From contig CM042090.1 of the NCBI GenBank assembly GCA_023512835.1, forward strand, positions 21,418,148 to 21,482,147: a stretch of 64,000 bases of DNA. The letters run 5' to 3'. The notes below the pieces were generated by a model. It was not told the DNA's origin. It was given only the letters and a program-made list of their open reading frames with translations, and made no database searches. The translations under genes and the position numbers were made by a program. This document shows positions 10,054 to 21,942 of the stretch, piece by piece. Origin of the DNA: Taxillus chinensis (taxonomy: Eukaryota > Streptophyta > Magnoliopsida > Santalales > Loranthaceae). Position 1 is the stretch's first letter, and each line of letters begins with the position of its first letter.

Positions 10054-12141
10054 TTTTATTATCCGATGAATTTGGAGATTTACATTGTTTTTTTTTTGTT
10101 CCCGTGTCCATCGGCGGCATGGAATCTGCATGCATGCATGGGGAACAGAGAGAATGCACGAGAAGAACGTATCGGTCGGAATTGATTAATTCATAGTTTT
10201 ACATGTTTTTAAAATTTTAGATGTTAGTTGATATCTAGCTACGACTTTCGGATGTAAGTATTAATACGGGCCTTCTTTTTTCTTTTTCTTTTTTTTTTTG
10301 TTAATCACTAATTGATTAAATGGTTTAATTTTATTGGATGGAGAGATAAATAGAATGATTCTATTTCTGCAAGGCCATTACAATTTAAAAAGGGTTTAAT
10401 ATTACCCGCTATAGCTATATGCACTCAATGGCTCTAGGAAAGTTATCAATGTCTTATTAAAGAAAGAAAAATGTCACCTTATTTAAAACAAAAAACTAGA
10501 TACAATTGTGCTTCCACACGTGTCGATTGATCATAGATTTTACTTATGTAATCAACGGGCATCATTAACTATAATTGTATGACATAGTGGTATCTATATA
10601 TACGTTTAATTAAATGACATTATTTTAAAAAAATAGTGAGCTCAAATATATCAAAACAATTCTTTGCACAAGGTCAATTTACCGGATTAGCATTGAGGAT
10701 TAGCATTCTAGCTAGCTATTTGCTTAAGCCCGAACAAATCTACCAGCGCTGTCCAACGTGTCGCCGCCGTCGATCCCTCCTTCCCCGATCTCAAACTCTT
10801 GGGTTGGGTCGTCTCTTTCGCTGGCAAAATTCGTTCGTGTGTTTTATCTCTCGGGGAAGATCTGTTCGTCTCTTTGTCACTGCAAGAGGCGTCAAAGATC
10901 TGTTGGTGTATGTAAACTCTAATCTTCTATAAACCTTTTCCTTTCTTGTTTATTGATATGCGTGTAACTATAAGACTAACAGGAAATGGATCTGTACCGT
11001 AATTGCCGTTCATGGCCTGCGTTTGTACCACGTAAAAGGAATTAAGAAAGTCAAAAGAGATTAATATAATAGAGTAAGGTCAAATTATCACTTCATTGCC
11101 TGCCGTAGCTAATAATTTAGTAAGACTTTATGACAATGCGGTTAACAATGGCTTTATCACTTTATTGCTTCATGTTACAATTTTGGGCTCGCCATATCGA
11201 TACATTGTGATATTTTCTGGGCCTGATTCATTGTGATAACTTTCCAATAGATTCTACCGACCTTTTGTATGTATTCTGTTCTTTGTAACCTTTATAAATA
11301 GTATAATAGGTCCAATATTATAAATAAAAATACAACTTATATCATATTATAATTTAAAAATCACATCCTAACATAATCGACTATAAGATAAGTTATTCTT
11401 GATATTCTATATTACAGTGTACTTAATTGATAATTTTTCTAATATGTAACTGATTTGACTTAATGGAAACCAAAATTGATAGATGGAGTAAGATGAAAGA
11501 TAGTATAATACTATGCTTTCTAAGATCAATCACGCGCGCACTTATATATATATACCGTGTAACATAAGGGAGTACAAGAATGATTTTTTTATACCGTGTA
11601 AAATTTTTTGATGAACTAAATATCAAAACAAGCATATAATTTGGATGGATTTAAAAAAAAAGTTTTGAACATTTACTAGACTGATTTCGAATATTTTAAT
11701 CAATATTTAGGATATCATCCTAAAAATAAATTTAAAAAATTAAATTTAATGAATGATTAAAAAAAGGACATTTGTTGTTACGTACCATCGTTCCAAAAGG
11801 CAAAAGATATGTGAGCTGCGACTGCCCCTGAACTGATTGATAAGTGGGCGGTTCCTATAATGAAGGCCGTCCCTTTTTTCATCAAACAGCCTCCATTTCC
11901 GAGAGAGAGAGAGAGGCCAAACAGAAAACGCAAAAAATGGTTGAGGCCGCACGACGCGGTTTCGCCTTTCATCATATAGGAACACGCATGAAGAAGCCAT
12001 GCAAACAAGCCGTACGAGGTGGCGGAGTTTCTTCTCCCTTCCTAGCGTTCCAAATATTTCGTACTTATTTATTTGCCTTCTTCAATCACCATCGCCATCG
12101 TCCAAAATCGATTTTACGTGATTCAATTCAAGCAATCGACA
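10054..12141. other. Intergenic between NHL and the CHUP1-like gene
   Basis: Mostly AT-rich. A GC-richer patch at about 10680-10930 holds an ATG-less open stretch of 61 codons in one plus-strand frame (10733-10915) that looks protein-like but is not recognised. The region 11850-12141 has moderate complexity and is the likely promoter/leader of the following gene, with a short GA run at 11900-11913. Confidence 0.35.
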
Positions 12142-12216
12142 ATGTCCTTCGGCTTGTGCGGCCTTTCACGTCCCTTCTTGGCTCGCACCATTTCCAACAG
12201 ATCCAAGGCAAGTGAA

Positions 12217-12266
<50 letters not shown>

Positions 12267-15200
12267 GGGAAACATTAAATGTCACAATCGTACGTAGCAA
12301 TGTGCAATTAATGCTTGAATGTATTGTGTGTATATAATTTGTTGCATGCACAGGAGAGGAGAAGCCTGAAATTGAATATGCCGGGAATTCAGAAGCAAGC
12401 GGCCGCAGGTGTGATCATTGAGAACGAAGGTGCATGCGGGTGGTCGGCAAATGTCGTGCTCATGATCGAGCTTAGAAACAAAATACTGACCTTCAGAGAC
12501 ATTTTAGGCCTCCCTCCTTGTGATGGATCAGGTCCCATTAACAAGGTATGTATATATGTATGCTTACATTTTCCTGAAGAAAAACAAACAAGACAACACA
12601 ACACAAAAGGGAAAATGCATTAATTACCAAACTTGTTTCCTGTTTTTCAGACTTAATTTGAACACTAGACAAAAATAAGCAAAAATGGAAACGAAAACAG
12701 CACAAAATGATATGCTAGTAGTGCTTATATTAAATGGACCTTTATACTAATACAGGCCGGCCCCTTTTTATATATCCCAAAGTATTAATTACTTGAATAT
12801 TGTCCTTCATTTTACACCTTATGGCAGTTGGTAATCGGAACCATAGAGGATCTCCGCAGTCTGTTCCCTAATCTTGTGCCCCTGATTGTTACCTCAGAAA
12901 CTTCAATTCACCAGGTATGTCAATGTCAGCCCCTGAAATTTGTACTTCCCCATACCCCTGTGCTGTTCCTGTTCTTATATATAGTAGCTAATGGAAGGAC
13001 ACGTGGTTATTTAATTTAGGGATTGACACACTTGAACAGAGCTTTAGAACAAGTTCTAGATTTGTGGACCAAAGTTCACCAGTGGATTGCCAATCTTAGA
13101 CACTACGTGGAACAAAGCTTGGGGAATAATATCCATTCGGAGCAACCTGGTAATTAATTAGGAATTAATCTATATGATTGTCTATCTAGATTAAGACTAC
13201 ACACATTAATTGTCAACTTTAGACTGGATTTAGTACTGGTATATACTGAAATCAATAGCTTTTGCCGCCCATGAAGGTGAAAGAGCGCTGGCTAACCTCG
13301 ATTTCACAATAAAAGTGGCCAAGCAAGTTTTGCATCTGAAGGAGCAAGACAGGATGGTCAAAGAGGTGAGCATACAAGACTCCGCCATTATTGGACGTAC
13401 CTTGATTAATTCCCATTCGGACAGCGGCATTACATTTCCAGATCAGGCTTCAGCCCCTCCTGCCAGTGTTTCAAACTCCCGCCCTCTGCTGTTGCCTCTC
13501 AGACTTGAGGCTGTGGAAAAACTGAATCCACTTTCACTCCCTACGTTCCCTGAAGCATTTGAACGAGGATCCGGCAACCTCCATCAGAAAGATATGAAGA
13601 GAAAAATCGACAAAATAGAGGCTGAAGAACCACAAAAACCCAAGTGCACAGCAAAAGAACAAGCCACTATGGGACCAAGATCATCCAAGGCCAAACTCGA
13701 CACGTTGGAGCTACCGAAATTTAGTACAGATGAGATGCAAGAAGCAGGAGGGCTAGAAGTGCCTCCCACCCCACCCCCATTGTCTAACCTCCCTGCATCA
13801 CATCCATCCAAATTATGTACGAAAGTGAATGGACTACCACCTCCACCACAGATCCTGCCGACTGAAGGATCATCAGCTCCGACCCCACCCCCACCCCCAC
13901 CACCGATTCTGGCGTTTAAGGGCTCATCAACCCCAGCCCCTACACCACCAGGGCCAATGGGAAAGGGGGTTGCTCCACCACCCCCTCCGCCACTTGGAGC
14001 AGCAAAGACACTGCGCCCAAAGAAAACAAGTACCAAGTTGAGAAGATCGACCCAGATGGCCAACCTGTACCGAGCTCTCAAGGGAAGGGTGGAAGGGTCT
14101 CCCTTACATGGCAAGCAATCTCAGGGAAGAAAAAGTAGCGTTGGAGGATCTACAGATGGAAAGCAGGGGATGGCTGATGCACTTGCGGAGATAACAAAGA
14201 GGTCCATTTCATGTCAAAGAAGGAAATAACATTTTAATTTCTTATTAAATGCCATTCACTTATCAAATGTTTTTTTTTTTGTTTCTTTTTTTGTTATGGG
14301 TGTCCTAGATCAGCGTATTTCCGACAGATTGAAGAAGATGTTCAAAAGTACGCAAACTCACTCATTGAAATCAAATCTTCCATTAATTCCTTTGAAACGA
14401 AGGACATGGTGGAGCTTCTGAGATTCCACAAACACGTTGAACTATGTCTTGAGAAACTAACAGATGAGACACAGGTGTCTTAACTTCTTCAAATAGATTT
14501 TGCATCTCTGTTTCTGCTTTCCAAGTCTAATTTTGACGTTAAATATAGGTGCTGGCAAGGTTTGAGGATTTTCCAACAAAGAAACTAGAGTCATTGAGGA
14601 CAGCAGCAGCCCTGTACTCTAAATTGGAAGGGATACTTGCCACGCTCCAGGACTGGAAAATAGTTCCTCCGCTGAACCAGTTGCTTGACAAGGTTGAGTC
14701 CTACTACAACAAGGTATATTTTAGTACCAGAGTGAAATAATTCCTACAAATTCTACACAACATATGATCTGAAAAGTATGTTCCTCGCAACAGATTAAGG
14801 GTGAAATAGACACACTAGAACGAAGCAAAGATGAAGAGTCGAAGCGGTTCCAAAGTCACAGAATCCAATTCGACTTCAACATCTTAGAGCGAATCAAGGA
14901 ATCAATGGTAGATGTCTCGTCGAGCTGCATGGAGTTAGCACTTAAGGTATGCGTTACCTTTTAAAAGGACATATATATATATATATATTATATTCATCCA
15001 CAACACAAACATATACCACAAAAGATATCTTTGACGATGAGTAAGAAAGAAAGAAAAGAAAGTGATTGCATCAACATAGTTACTAGTTATTTATATCGAG
15101 AATGGAGCTCAAAAACGTGTTACTAAGGTTGTATTTGACTCCAGCAATCCTTGCAACAGTTATGGCATGGCGGCATTCTATAAACATCTAATTAAAACTG

Positions 15201-15585
15201 TAATTTTATATTTGTCATGTCATGTGAATCTTATTAATTAGCTGCGATGTGTTATATTGTTGTACTATGAAACTAAGATTAATTTAGATAAACAAGTTTA
15301 AACCAACCAGCAGACATAACATTGCCCAAACATTACCTTGAGAAATTTCAAACTCAATTATTGGACCCTTTATTTGTAATCCAGGAACGGAGAGATGCAG
15401 CCATGTCCGAGCGGAACGGATCAGCCAAGCCTGATGGCCAAAAAAAGGAATGCATAAAGATTCTTTGGAGGGCCTTTCAGCTTGCGTTTCGGGTCTATTC
15501 CTTTGCAGGTGGGCAGGATGATCGAGCAGACACGCTAAGCAAGGAATTAGCAAAAGAGATAGAGACACATCCTCAACACCCGTAA
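12142..15585 (+). CDS. CHUP1-like proline-rich (hydroxyproline-rich glycoprotein family) protein
   Basis: Nine exons join in frame to 694 residues: 12142-12207, 12354-12545, 12828-12914, 13020-13149, 13277-14201, 14309-14474, 14549-14713, 14794-14946, 15385-15585. All introns are GT-AG except the first, which has a GC donor (AAG|GCAAGT). A helical N-terminal part (to about residue 180) precedes a poly-proline region (about 340-405) with runs such as PPPPPPP. Then comes MANLYRALKGRVEG (near 418-431) and a conserved helical C-terminal half containing LARFEDFPTKKLESLRTAAA and VDVSSSCMELALKERRDAA. This arrangement is that of the plant group including At4g04980/At1g61080, related to CHUP1, the chloroplast-positioning and actin-binding protein. 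Function in this subgroup is not established. The first exon and start codon are the least certain parts. Confidence 0.85.
12224..12263 (+). repeat. (GT)n microsatellite in intron 1 of the CHUP1-like gene
   Basis: About 20 uninterrupted GT units lie 16 bases after the non-canonical GC donor. Confidence 0.95.
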
Positions 15586-16192
15586 ATCTTTTAAGAGATG
15601 GAATTGGAAAGCGATGATATTCCAACCTGCTTCAACTACAGGGAAAGGCTGGAAAGATGCCTAATCCCTCGGAGAAGTTTCATCCTGATCAATACCCATA
15701 ATGCAAAACCATATATATGGTTTGCATGTACCCACTCAAGACAAAAGGAAAAAAGCAAAAACAAAACAAAACAAAAAAAGATGTGGCTTGCATGTAGCAA
15801 CTATACAGGTATGCATATACATCAGACATAGGTTCTGTAGCAGAACCAGCAAAGCAAAGTGCAGGCACCACTTTTGTACGAGTACAAACGTTTAGACTCA
15901 TCAAACTGTTGGGCACCACTTTGATATATGTATATAGAATAAATATTTGTACCTAGCATTACCCATGTATATAATAGCAATCTAAATGGCGTTAGTGACC
16001 TGTTTCTTATATATATAATATCCATCACTCTTTTTGGTTTAGTTTTAATCCTAGCTATTTTCAGTTAATTGTCCGACTGATAAACAAGTAGATCTCCTAG
16101 TTCAATAAATTAGATCAAAGAATAACATTCTATATATTGATCCATTTTAAAAATAATAACAAAAATAGTAAATTTTTTATTGGATTTATTCA
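15586..16192. other. 3' flank of the CHUP1-like gene
   Basis: Likely 3' UTR to about 15960, then AT-rich DNA. No coding signal. Confidence 0.4.
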
Positions 16193-16684
16193 TTTTTGGG
16201 TAGGAGTGTAAAATCGATTGCCGGTCTGCGGACCAGTCTATGGTCCGTGCGGACCAGAGCAGACTAGACCAAAAATATTCTAGTCCATTTCAATTACGGG
16301 CCTAAACGGACCGGTCCATGCGGACCAAATCCGTGTGGACGCGGACCAATCCGCGAACTGGCTTTTTTATTTTTTTAAAATAATTTTTTTTAAAATTATT
16401 ATATATTCTATTTAGTATATTAGTACTTTGAGCTTAAACCTATTAATTTTAAAATTAATATTTAGAAATATAAACTATTAAATATAATTTTAAAATTTAA
16501 ATTTTTTTAAACAAAATTAATTTATAATAAAATTTTAAATAAATAAATAAATATGAATCGGTACGCGGACCGGACCGGACCAAAAAAAATCTGATTCATT
16601 AAAAGTGTGGCCTAAACGGGCCAACCAGTTTAGGCCCGCTCCGTCGCAAACCAGACCCATCCGTTTTATACCCCTATTTCTGGG
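16193..16684. mobile_element. hAT-like MITE with TIRs and 8-bp target duplication
   Basis: The element proper is 16201-16676 (476 bp). Its ends are TAGGAGTGTAAAATCG and, on the other strand, TAGGGGTATAAAACGG, inverted repeats matching at most positions. It is flanked by tttttggg (16193-16200) and tttctggg (16677-16684), an 8-bp target-site duplication with one change, diagnostic of the hAT superfamily. Subterminal regions are dense in GGACC/CGGACCGG motifs on both sides of an AT-rich core, as expected for hAT transposase-binding repeats. There is no coding capacity. Confidence 0.8.
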
Positions 16685-17790
16685 CAGCACATCATAATCA
16701 CTCGCGTGCGTGCTAAACGAGTCGGCAGGGAGATGGGCCTACTTTTAAATGAGTTAGAAATTTTTAGTCCAGTCAAGTTTATTTAAAATTTTATTTTTTT
16801 TAAAATAGTTTATTTAAATATCTTATTTCCCCAAATAATTTTAATTTTGATGAGTAACCTACAAATAAATATAAAAACGATTAAAATTATAAAATATTAA
16901 TAGTATATGTAAAATTTTAATAAAAAAATTAAAATATCTATAAAAATAATGCTGGCCTGTGAACCTATGCACTCGACCGGCAACCTGCAAGCCACAGGAT
17001 CGAAATTTACAGTCCTACACGCAAAAAATCAAGCCAGCCCGTCTGACTCACGGGCCAGTGGCTCGTATCTGTTTTTTAATAATATATACCACTTCTAAGA
17101 ATTTAAAAAAAAAAAAAAAAAAAAAGCGAGCAATCAATGGAACAGAAAAAGCTTTTACTGTTTGCTTCTTTTCTCTAGCTGCAAATCTCCTGACTTTTAT
17201 TTGGGGTCAGAAGTCCATATTGTCAGACGTCAGTGCTTATGGAATTCACGTCGCTTTACCAGCTTCGGCCCAGCCCAATATGAGCTGGACAACAAATTAC
17301 CCATTTTTTTCAAAAAAAAAAACAACAACTCATTTGTTTGGCAAATGACAAACGGACCATGCTGCTATGTTAAGAGTCTTTAACTAAGGTTCAGTATCCT
17401 GACTTTTTATAATAACAATAACATATATATTAAAGGAAAAAATATCATCTAAAAATTTTATTATTATTTGCCCATAATTTATGAGATAACATAAAATTAA
17501 TTAAAATCTTATTATTTTCGGCTGATTCTTTAATAATCATGTTTTCACTATTTGATTTTTTAAACATTAATTTATAACATGGCTTCTTCGGAAATTCTGT
17601 GTTGATTTTTTTATACTATTCTTTTTGAAGGTATAAAATCTTTTGAACCAAATGGTCAGCCACACTTTTGCCGTATAATAAATTCATTAACAATAGTAAA
17701 TTATCATATAGGACATCAATTTTTCATCAATTTTCTGTTAGAATATATGATTTTGTTACTTTTTTGTGTCAACAAATACATTAAGCAATT
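16685..17790. other. AT-rich intergenic DNA with possible second degenerate MITE
   Basis: A GC-rich patch at 16950-17070 (GGCCTGTGAACC..., CCAGCCCGTC...) resembles hAT subterminal sequence, but no paired terminus or target duplication was found. Poly-A of about 21 bases lies at 17105-17125. Confidence 0.3.
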
Positions 17791-18640
17791 AGTTTGTAAC
17801 TCTTTGCAACGGAATGATTTTCTTAACCTTTTTTCTCACATTGATTGCCACAGGAATCAAGGTGAGATAAGTTGTTTCATACCAGACATGATTTTCCCTC
17901 TCTTAAAGTTAGGAAAGTCATTCTATCAAAATAAAAGTATGCAAATAGATAGTAAATAAATTGCACATTAATGGTTTGAGGTACTTCATAATAAATGTCA
18001 AATTAAAATCTACATTAATCCTAAGTCTTCTTTTGTGACCTATTTTAGTATGCCGTGGGGGTGAAATAAGAACTTGAATAACACAACCAAAAATCTATAA
18101 GTGAGAAATATCAAGGTCTTAACCAAAAGCAAGTTGTATAGGTAAATATTCACAATCAATTGTTGGCCTATTATGAACTAATAATACACATCATGTCACA
18201 AACAAAACTAGTTAGATTTGTTTTAATTTGTAATGGTATAGTAATGAGGTGTAAGCATCTTATAAATAGCTGAATTAGGCCATTGTATGTACGGATATTT
18301 AACATGGAATATTTGATCGCAATCTCAATAGATGTGCAATATTCATTTGATTTAAATTCCACAACATTGTCAAGATGAGTAATCTTAATTGAATAATCAT
18401 TGAATTGTGTTTACAATTTTATTATTTAAGTAGTCTAACAAATGTTGTATTTTTGCTAAAAAATAGGCACATATGTTGTCATTACTTGATTTTGTTTGGG
18501 CTCGTTGGTTGACCCTTTGAAACATTAGTGGTTCAAGAATCATTTTGGATGCCGTCTTAATCTTATATTATTGTGATGATTTTTTTTTATTTGTTAAAGT
18601 CACAAACAACCAAATAAGAAGCAATTGGCTTCAAAAATCA
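17790..18640 (-). mobile_element. Decayed Ty1/copia integrase fragment
   Basis: Read on the minus strand across several frames, the segment preserves the copia integrase C-terminal half. About 18420-18370 gives a LDNVVEF segment (the RxDNAxEFxS region). About 18300-18240 gives IRTYNGLIQLFIRCLHLI (the HTQNGLAESxIKxLxLIARPLL region, with the catalytic Glu replaced). About 18150-17980 resembles LAFGxxxxISHLxIFGCxVYVPISPPxRTKxGxxRRL...FxxIIKYLxPL. About 17900-17810 matches LSHLDxxxxxCExxVKKIIxLQ. Many stops and frame changes show an old, inactive copy. LTRs were not located. Confidence 0.75.
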
Positions 18641-21600
18641 ATTATGTATGGGAAAGAATAAACACCTCTACGATACTAAAAATTAGTACCTAAAAGTAAT
18701 TTTTTTCTTATTTTAGTTTGATTAAAACTTGTTTGTGGAATAAAATATCAACTGATTCTTATAATGAATAATTTTATTCAAAGGATACTTAGTTGAGTCA
18801 TTACTTTTCCAAATTAATTTTGTATTTGGTTTGATTTTAAGTACATTTTTGGACTTTATTTTTGAAATCATTGGAATGTAGGACAAGTGTCCGTTCAGGA
18901 AAAATTTAAAAATATGCTTTAATATACTATAAAAAATAAAGAAAAATAATTATCACAATTTATTGTTGATCCAAATAATTATGATAGCTATGTCTCAAAC
19001 CAGTCTATATAGGAAGTGAATAGATTGGTTATTCAAATTATAAAAGTGGATAAAATAATATATCAACACACACATTTTTGTAAGGGGACAATTGCTCTTT
19101 TTTGTGTCATACTAGGCCATTTTCATGAATCATTTAAAAGTATACTTTATCTCTATGTGTAGATTAAAAAATAGAAAACTCCGCTCGAGCAATCATTCAA
19201 AATAGTTTTTTGTCTTTAAATTTTTTTAAAGTGAACTTTTTACTCTTCACAAACAAGGAGAAAAATAATTTGTAAAAATTATGAATTTTTTTCCACGCCA
19301 ACGTTAGGTACAAAATAAATCTGATTAATTATTTATGACAAGAGTAATAACAAATTACTGCCGCTAGAGTTGTTCTTTAAAAAGTAGTAGAAAATTATAA
19401 TTTAGATATAAAAATAGAGCTAAATTTAGTAGACTGCTAGAGATGGTCTTACCATGCCCATGCCATCTCTCCTCTCTTTTAACCCATATACAACAAATTA
19501 TATTTACATACATAATAATTATAATTATGTGGAATATATAAATATATATATATATTTAAAATCTATTATCCAAGATCTATCCAACATGACTAATATCGAG
19601 TATATATAAGAGGTTTAATTTATTTTTAAAATTTTAAATACGTAGAGTTTTTAAATATTTTCATCAAATTTGCAAGGTATTATTTTTCATCAAACTTTCA
19701 AACCAAACTTTTAAAAAAATACATAATTAACGATATGCTTTGGTTGTGAAAAATATTTTTCCAGTACCGTCCCATTGAAAGAAAACAGTGTGAGGCCAGG
19801 GAATTAAATTATTAATATATCGATCAAAATCAGAGAATACAAAATGATTACACTTGCGCCTGTTATTGAACCAAATGAATCAATTATTCAAAATTTTGTA
19901 TGTATGAGTTTGTATGAGATTTTCTGAATTTTATATATCTATGCTTATTTTCAGAGTTGAAACATTTAATTACTTAAGCATACAAGTTTTTTAGTTGAAA
20001 TAGCATTAGTAGTGCAAAACAGCAAATATGTTTTTGGTCGGTTAAAAAACATTTAACACACATGATTTTCTCAAAGTGACATACTCCACAGCGGTAACAT
20101 ATTCCTAATGAAGTGTCATAGCGATTAGTATTGAAAACTACGAAAAGACTATACTATAATGATTCAATATATGTTATTGGAGTTACATAATTAATGAGTA
20201 ATTGTTTCGATGTGATGATGTGATAGTATATTAGATAATAAGATTTTTTAAAAAAATTATGAATTCAAATGAATTTTTATAACTCATAAATAATTTTAAA
20301 TTTATAAGACTTATTATTTAAAAAAATAATTATATTTTTAAAAATAATATTATCATACCAACCTACAAGCAAAAGTATTGAAGTCATTCTATTGATGAGT
20401 AAAATTTTATGCAAATGTAGGGCTTATTTGTTTTTTTTTTATGTTTTTTTTCGTTTTTAAAATATAATAATAATTTATTTTTAAGTATAGAAAAATAAAA
20501 AAATTTAAAACAATAAAACATTATTTTTAATTCACTGAGAAAGCAAAAATTATTTTCATTCTTTATAATTAGATAATTTTTTATTTTTAATTTTATATAC
20601 TTGAAAACATTAATTGTATTTTAAAAACAAAAATAAAATCCATCACATCGTACAAATAATCGTAGCATGACAAAATTGTGTGCGGTCGTACTTGACATCG
20701 TGAACCCCATTTCACAAAACGGTCAAAGTCAACCAAGAATTTTTTTAATCAAAAAAGATTTGATGATAAAATGGAGAATAATATCATTGTTTTCGTCAGC
20801 GCAGACGGTAAAAGTGGAGATCAAACGTACTTCTTTTAGTTCATAAAGGCACTTTCAAACGGAGTTGTGAGGAGTTGGTTTGGCGGTAGCTCAACAGAAC
20901 TACATAATGATAGATGAAAATGGACAGTAAAAAAAAAAAGATTATGGTAATGATTTGGGGATCAGATTACGTTGCTAATGTCATGCGAACCACATTAACC
21001 CCATTGGCTGGGGATATGCTGACTTTGATTATCTATTAGCCGACAATTAATGAATGAATTTTAAATCATTAAATCATTTGAACTTCCACGAGAATCGATG
21101 TGGCGGATCTCATACTAATGCCCATATCTAACACTGCCATCATCGCCATAATCGGGTCACTAAAACTCGGAGATATTTAGGAGTGCCATGGCCAAGTGCA
21201 TCATTGCACATATAATTACTAGTTAATATATATATATATAACATAAGCTTTAAAGAAAAAATTTATTTACAGGTATATTGTGTAGGTAATCTGTCTAGGA
21301 ACACTCTTCCTGTCATTAGATTGGTATGAATAAAAAGTTTTTAAAAATAATAATACCAATCCAACGGTAATGAAGATACTCTTGCGCAAATTACATGTAC
21401 AATGTACCTACATGTAGCATTACCCTAAAACTATTTGATTTTGAAAAGTTTATTTTTTATTATATAAAATACAATGTCTTATAAAAGAATAACATAATCT
21501 TGGCCCCATAAATGACAAATTTACTCTGGCTTGTAGGCAGATTTTACCTACTTATTTTGTCCAAAAAAAAAAATATTGGAGTAGGCACGAGTATGGGTAG

Positions 21601-21765
21601 AACCTTTTCGCTCTAATTTTTTTTTAAAAAAAGTAGTTTTAACTTAAAATATGTGCTCCCAACATGCCAAGGTCATATGTTTAACCCTGACTCGACCCGA
21701 ATCCACCCATGATGGATTCAGGTCACCCATTACCCAATCTTAATCTTCCCCATTATCATTCTTAT
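18641..21765. other. AT-rich intergenic DNA
   Basis: No gene is recognised. Short, higher-complexity stretches at 20690-20900 and 20960-21190 show no readable protein on either strand. Confidence 0.4.
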
Positions 21766-21767
21766 TA

Positions 21768-21942
21768 GGCCCCTACCTGTTGGTAAGGCACATTTTATGC
21801 CTTATAGGAGGTTTCGAGTTCAATTTTTACTCCTACTTTTCCCTATACTTATATAGGAGGGCAAGTCAGGCAGTGGACGGTATCCGGGGCTAGTCATGGT
21901 GTGGTATTGAACCGTGAATACCTTGTTATTGAAAAAAAACAA
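21768..21942 (+). mobile_element. tRNA-derived SINE candidate
   Basis: An A-box-like segment (ctgttggtaaggc, about 21777-21789) and a B-box-like segment (ggtttcgagttcaa, about 21810-21823) are spaced as in a tRNA-derived Pol III promoter. About 110 bases of unrelated tail follow, ending in a short A-run (gaaaaaaaac at 21931-21940). This is the plan of a plant SINE. No clear target duplication was found. Confidence 0.4.

Noticed and set aside
13584..14114. Glycine-rich opposite-strand frame over the CHUP1-like gene
   Set aside because: It is the antisense of the poly-proline region.
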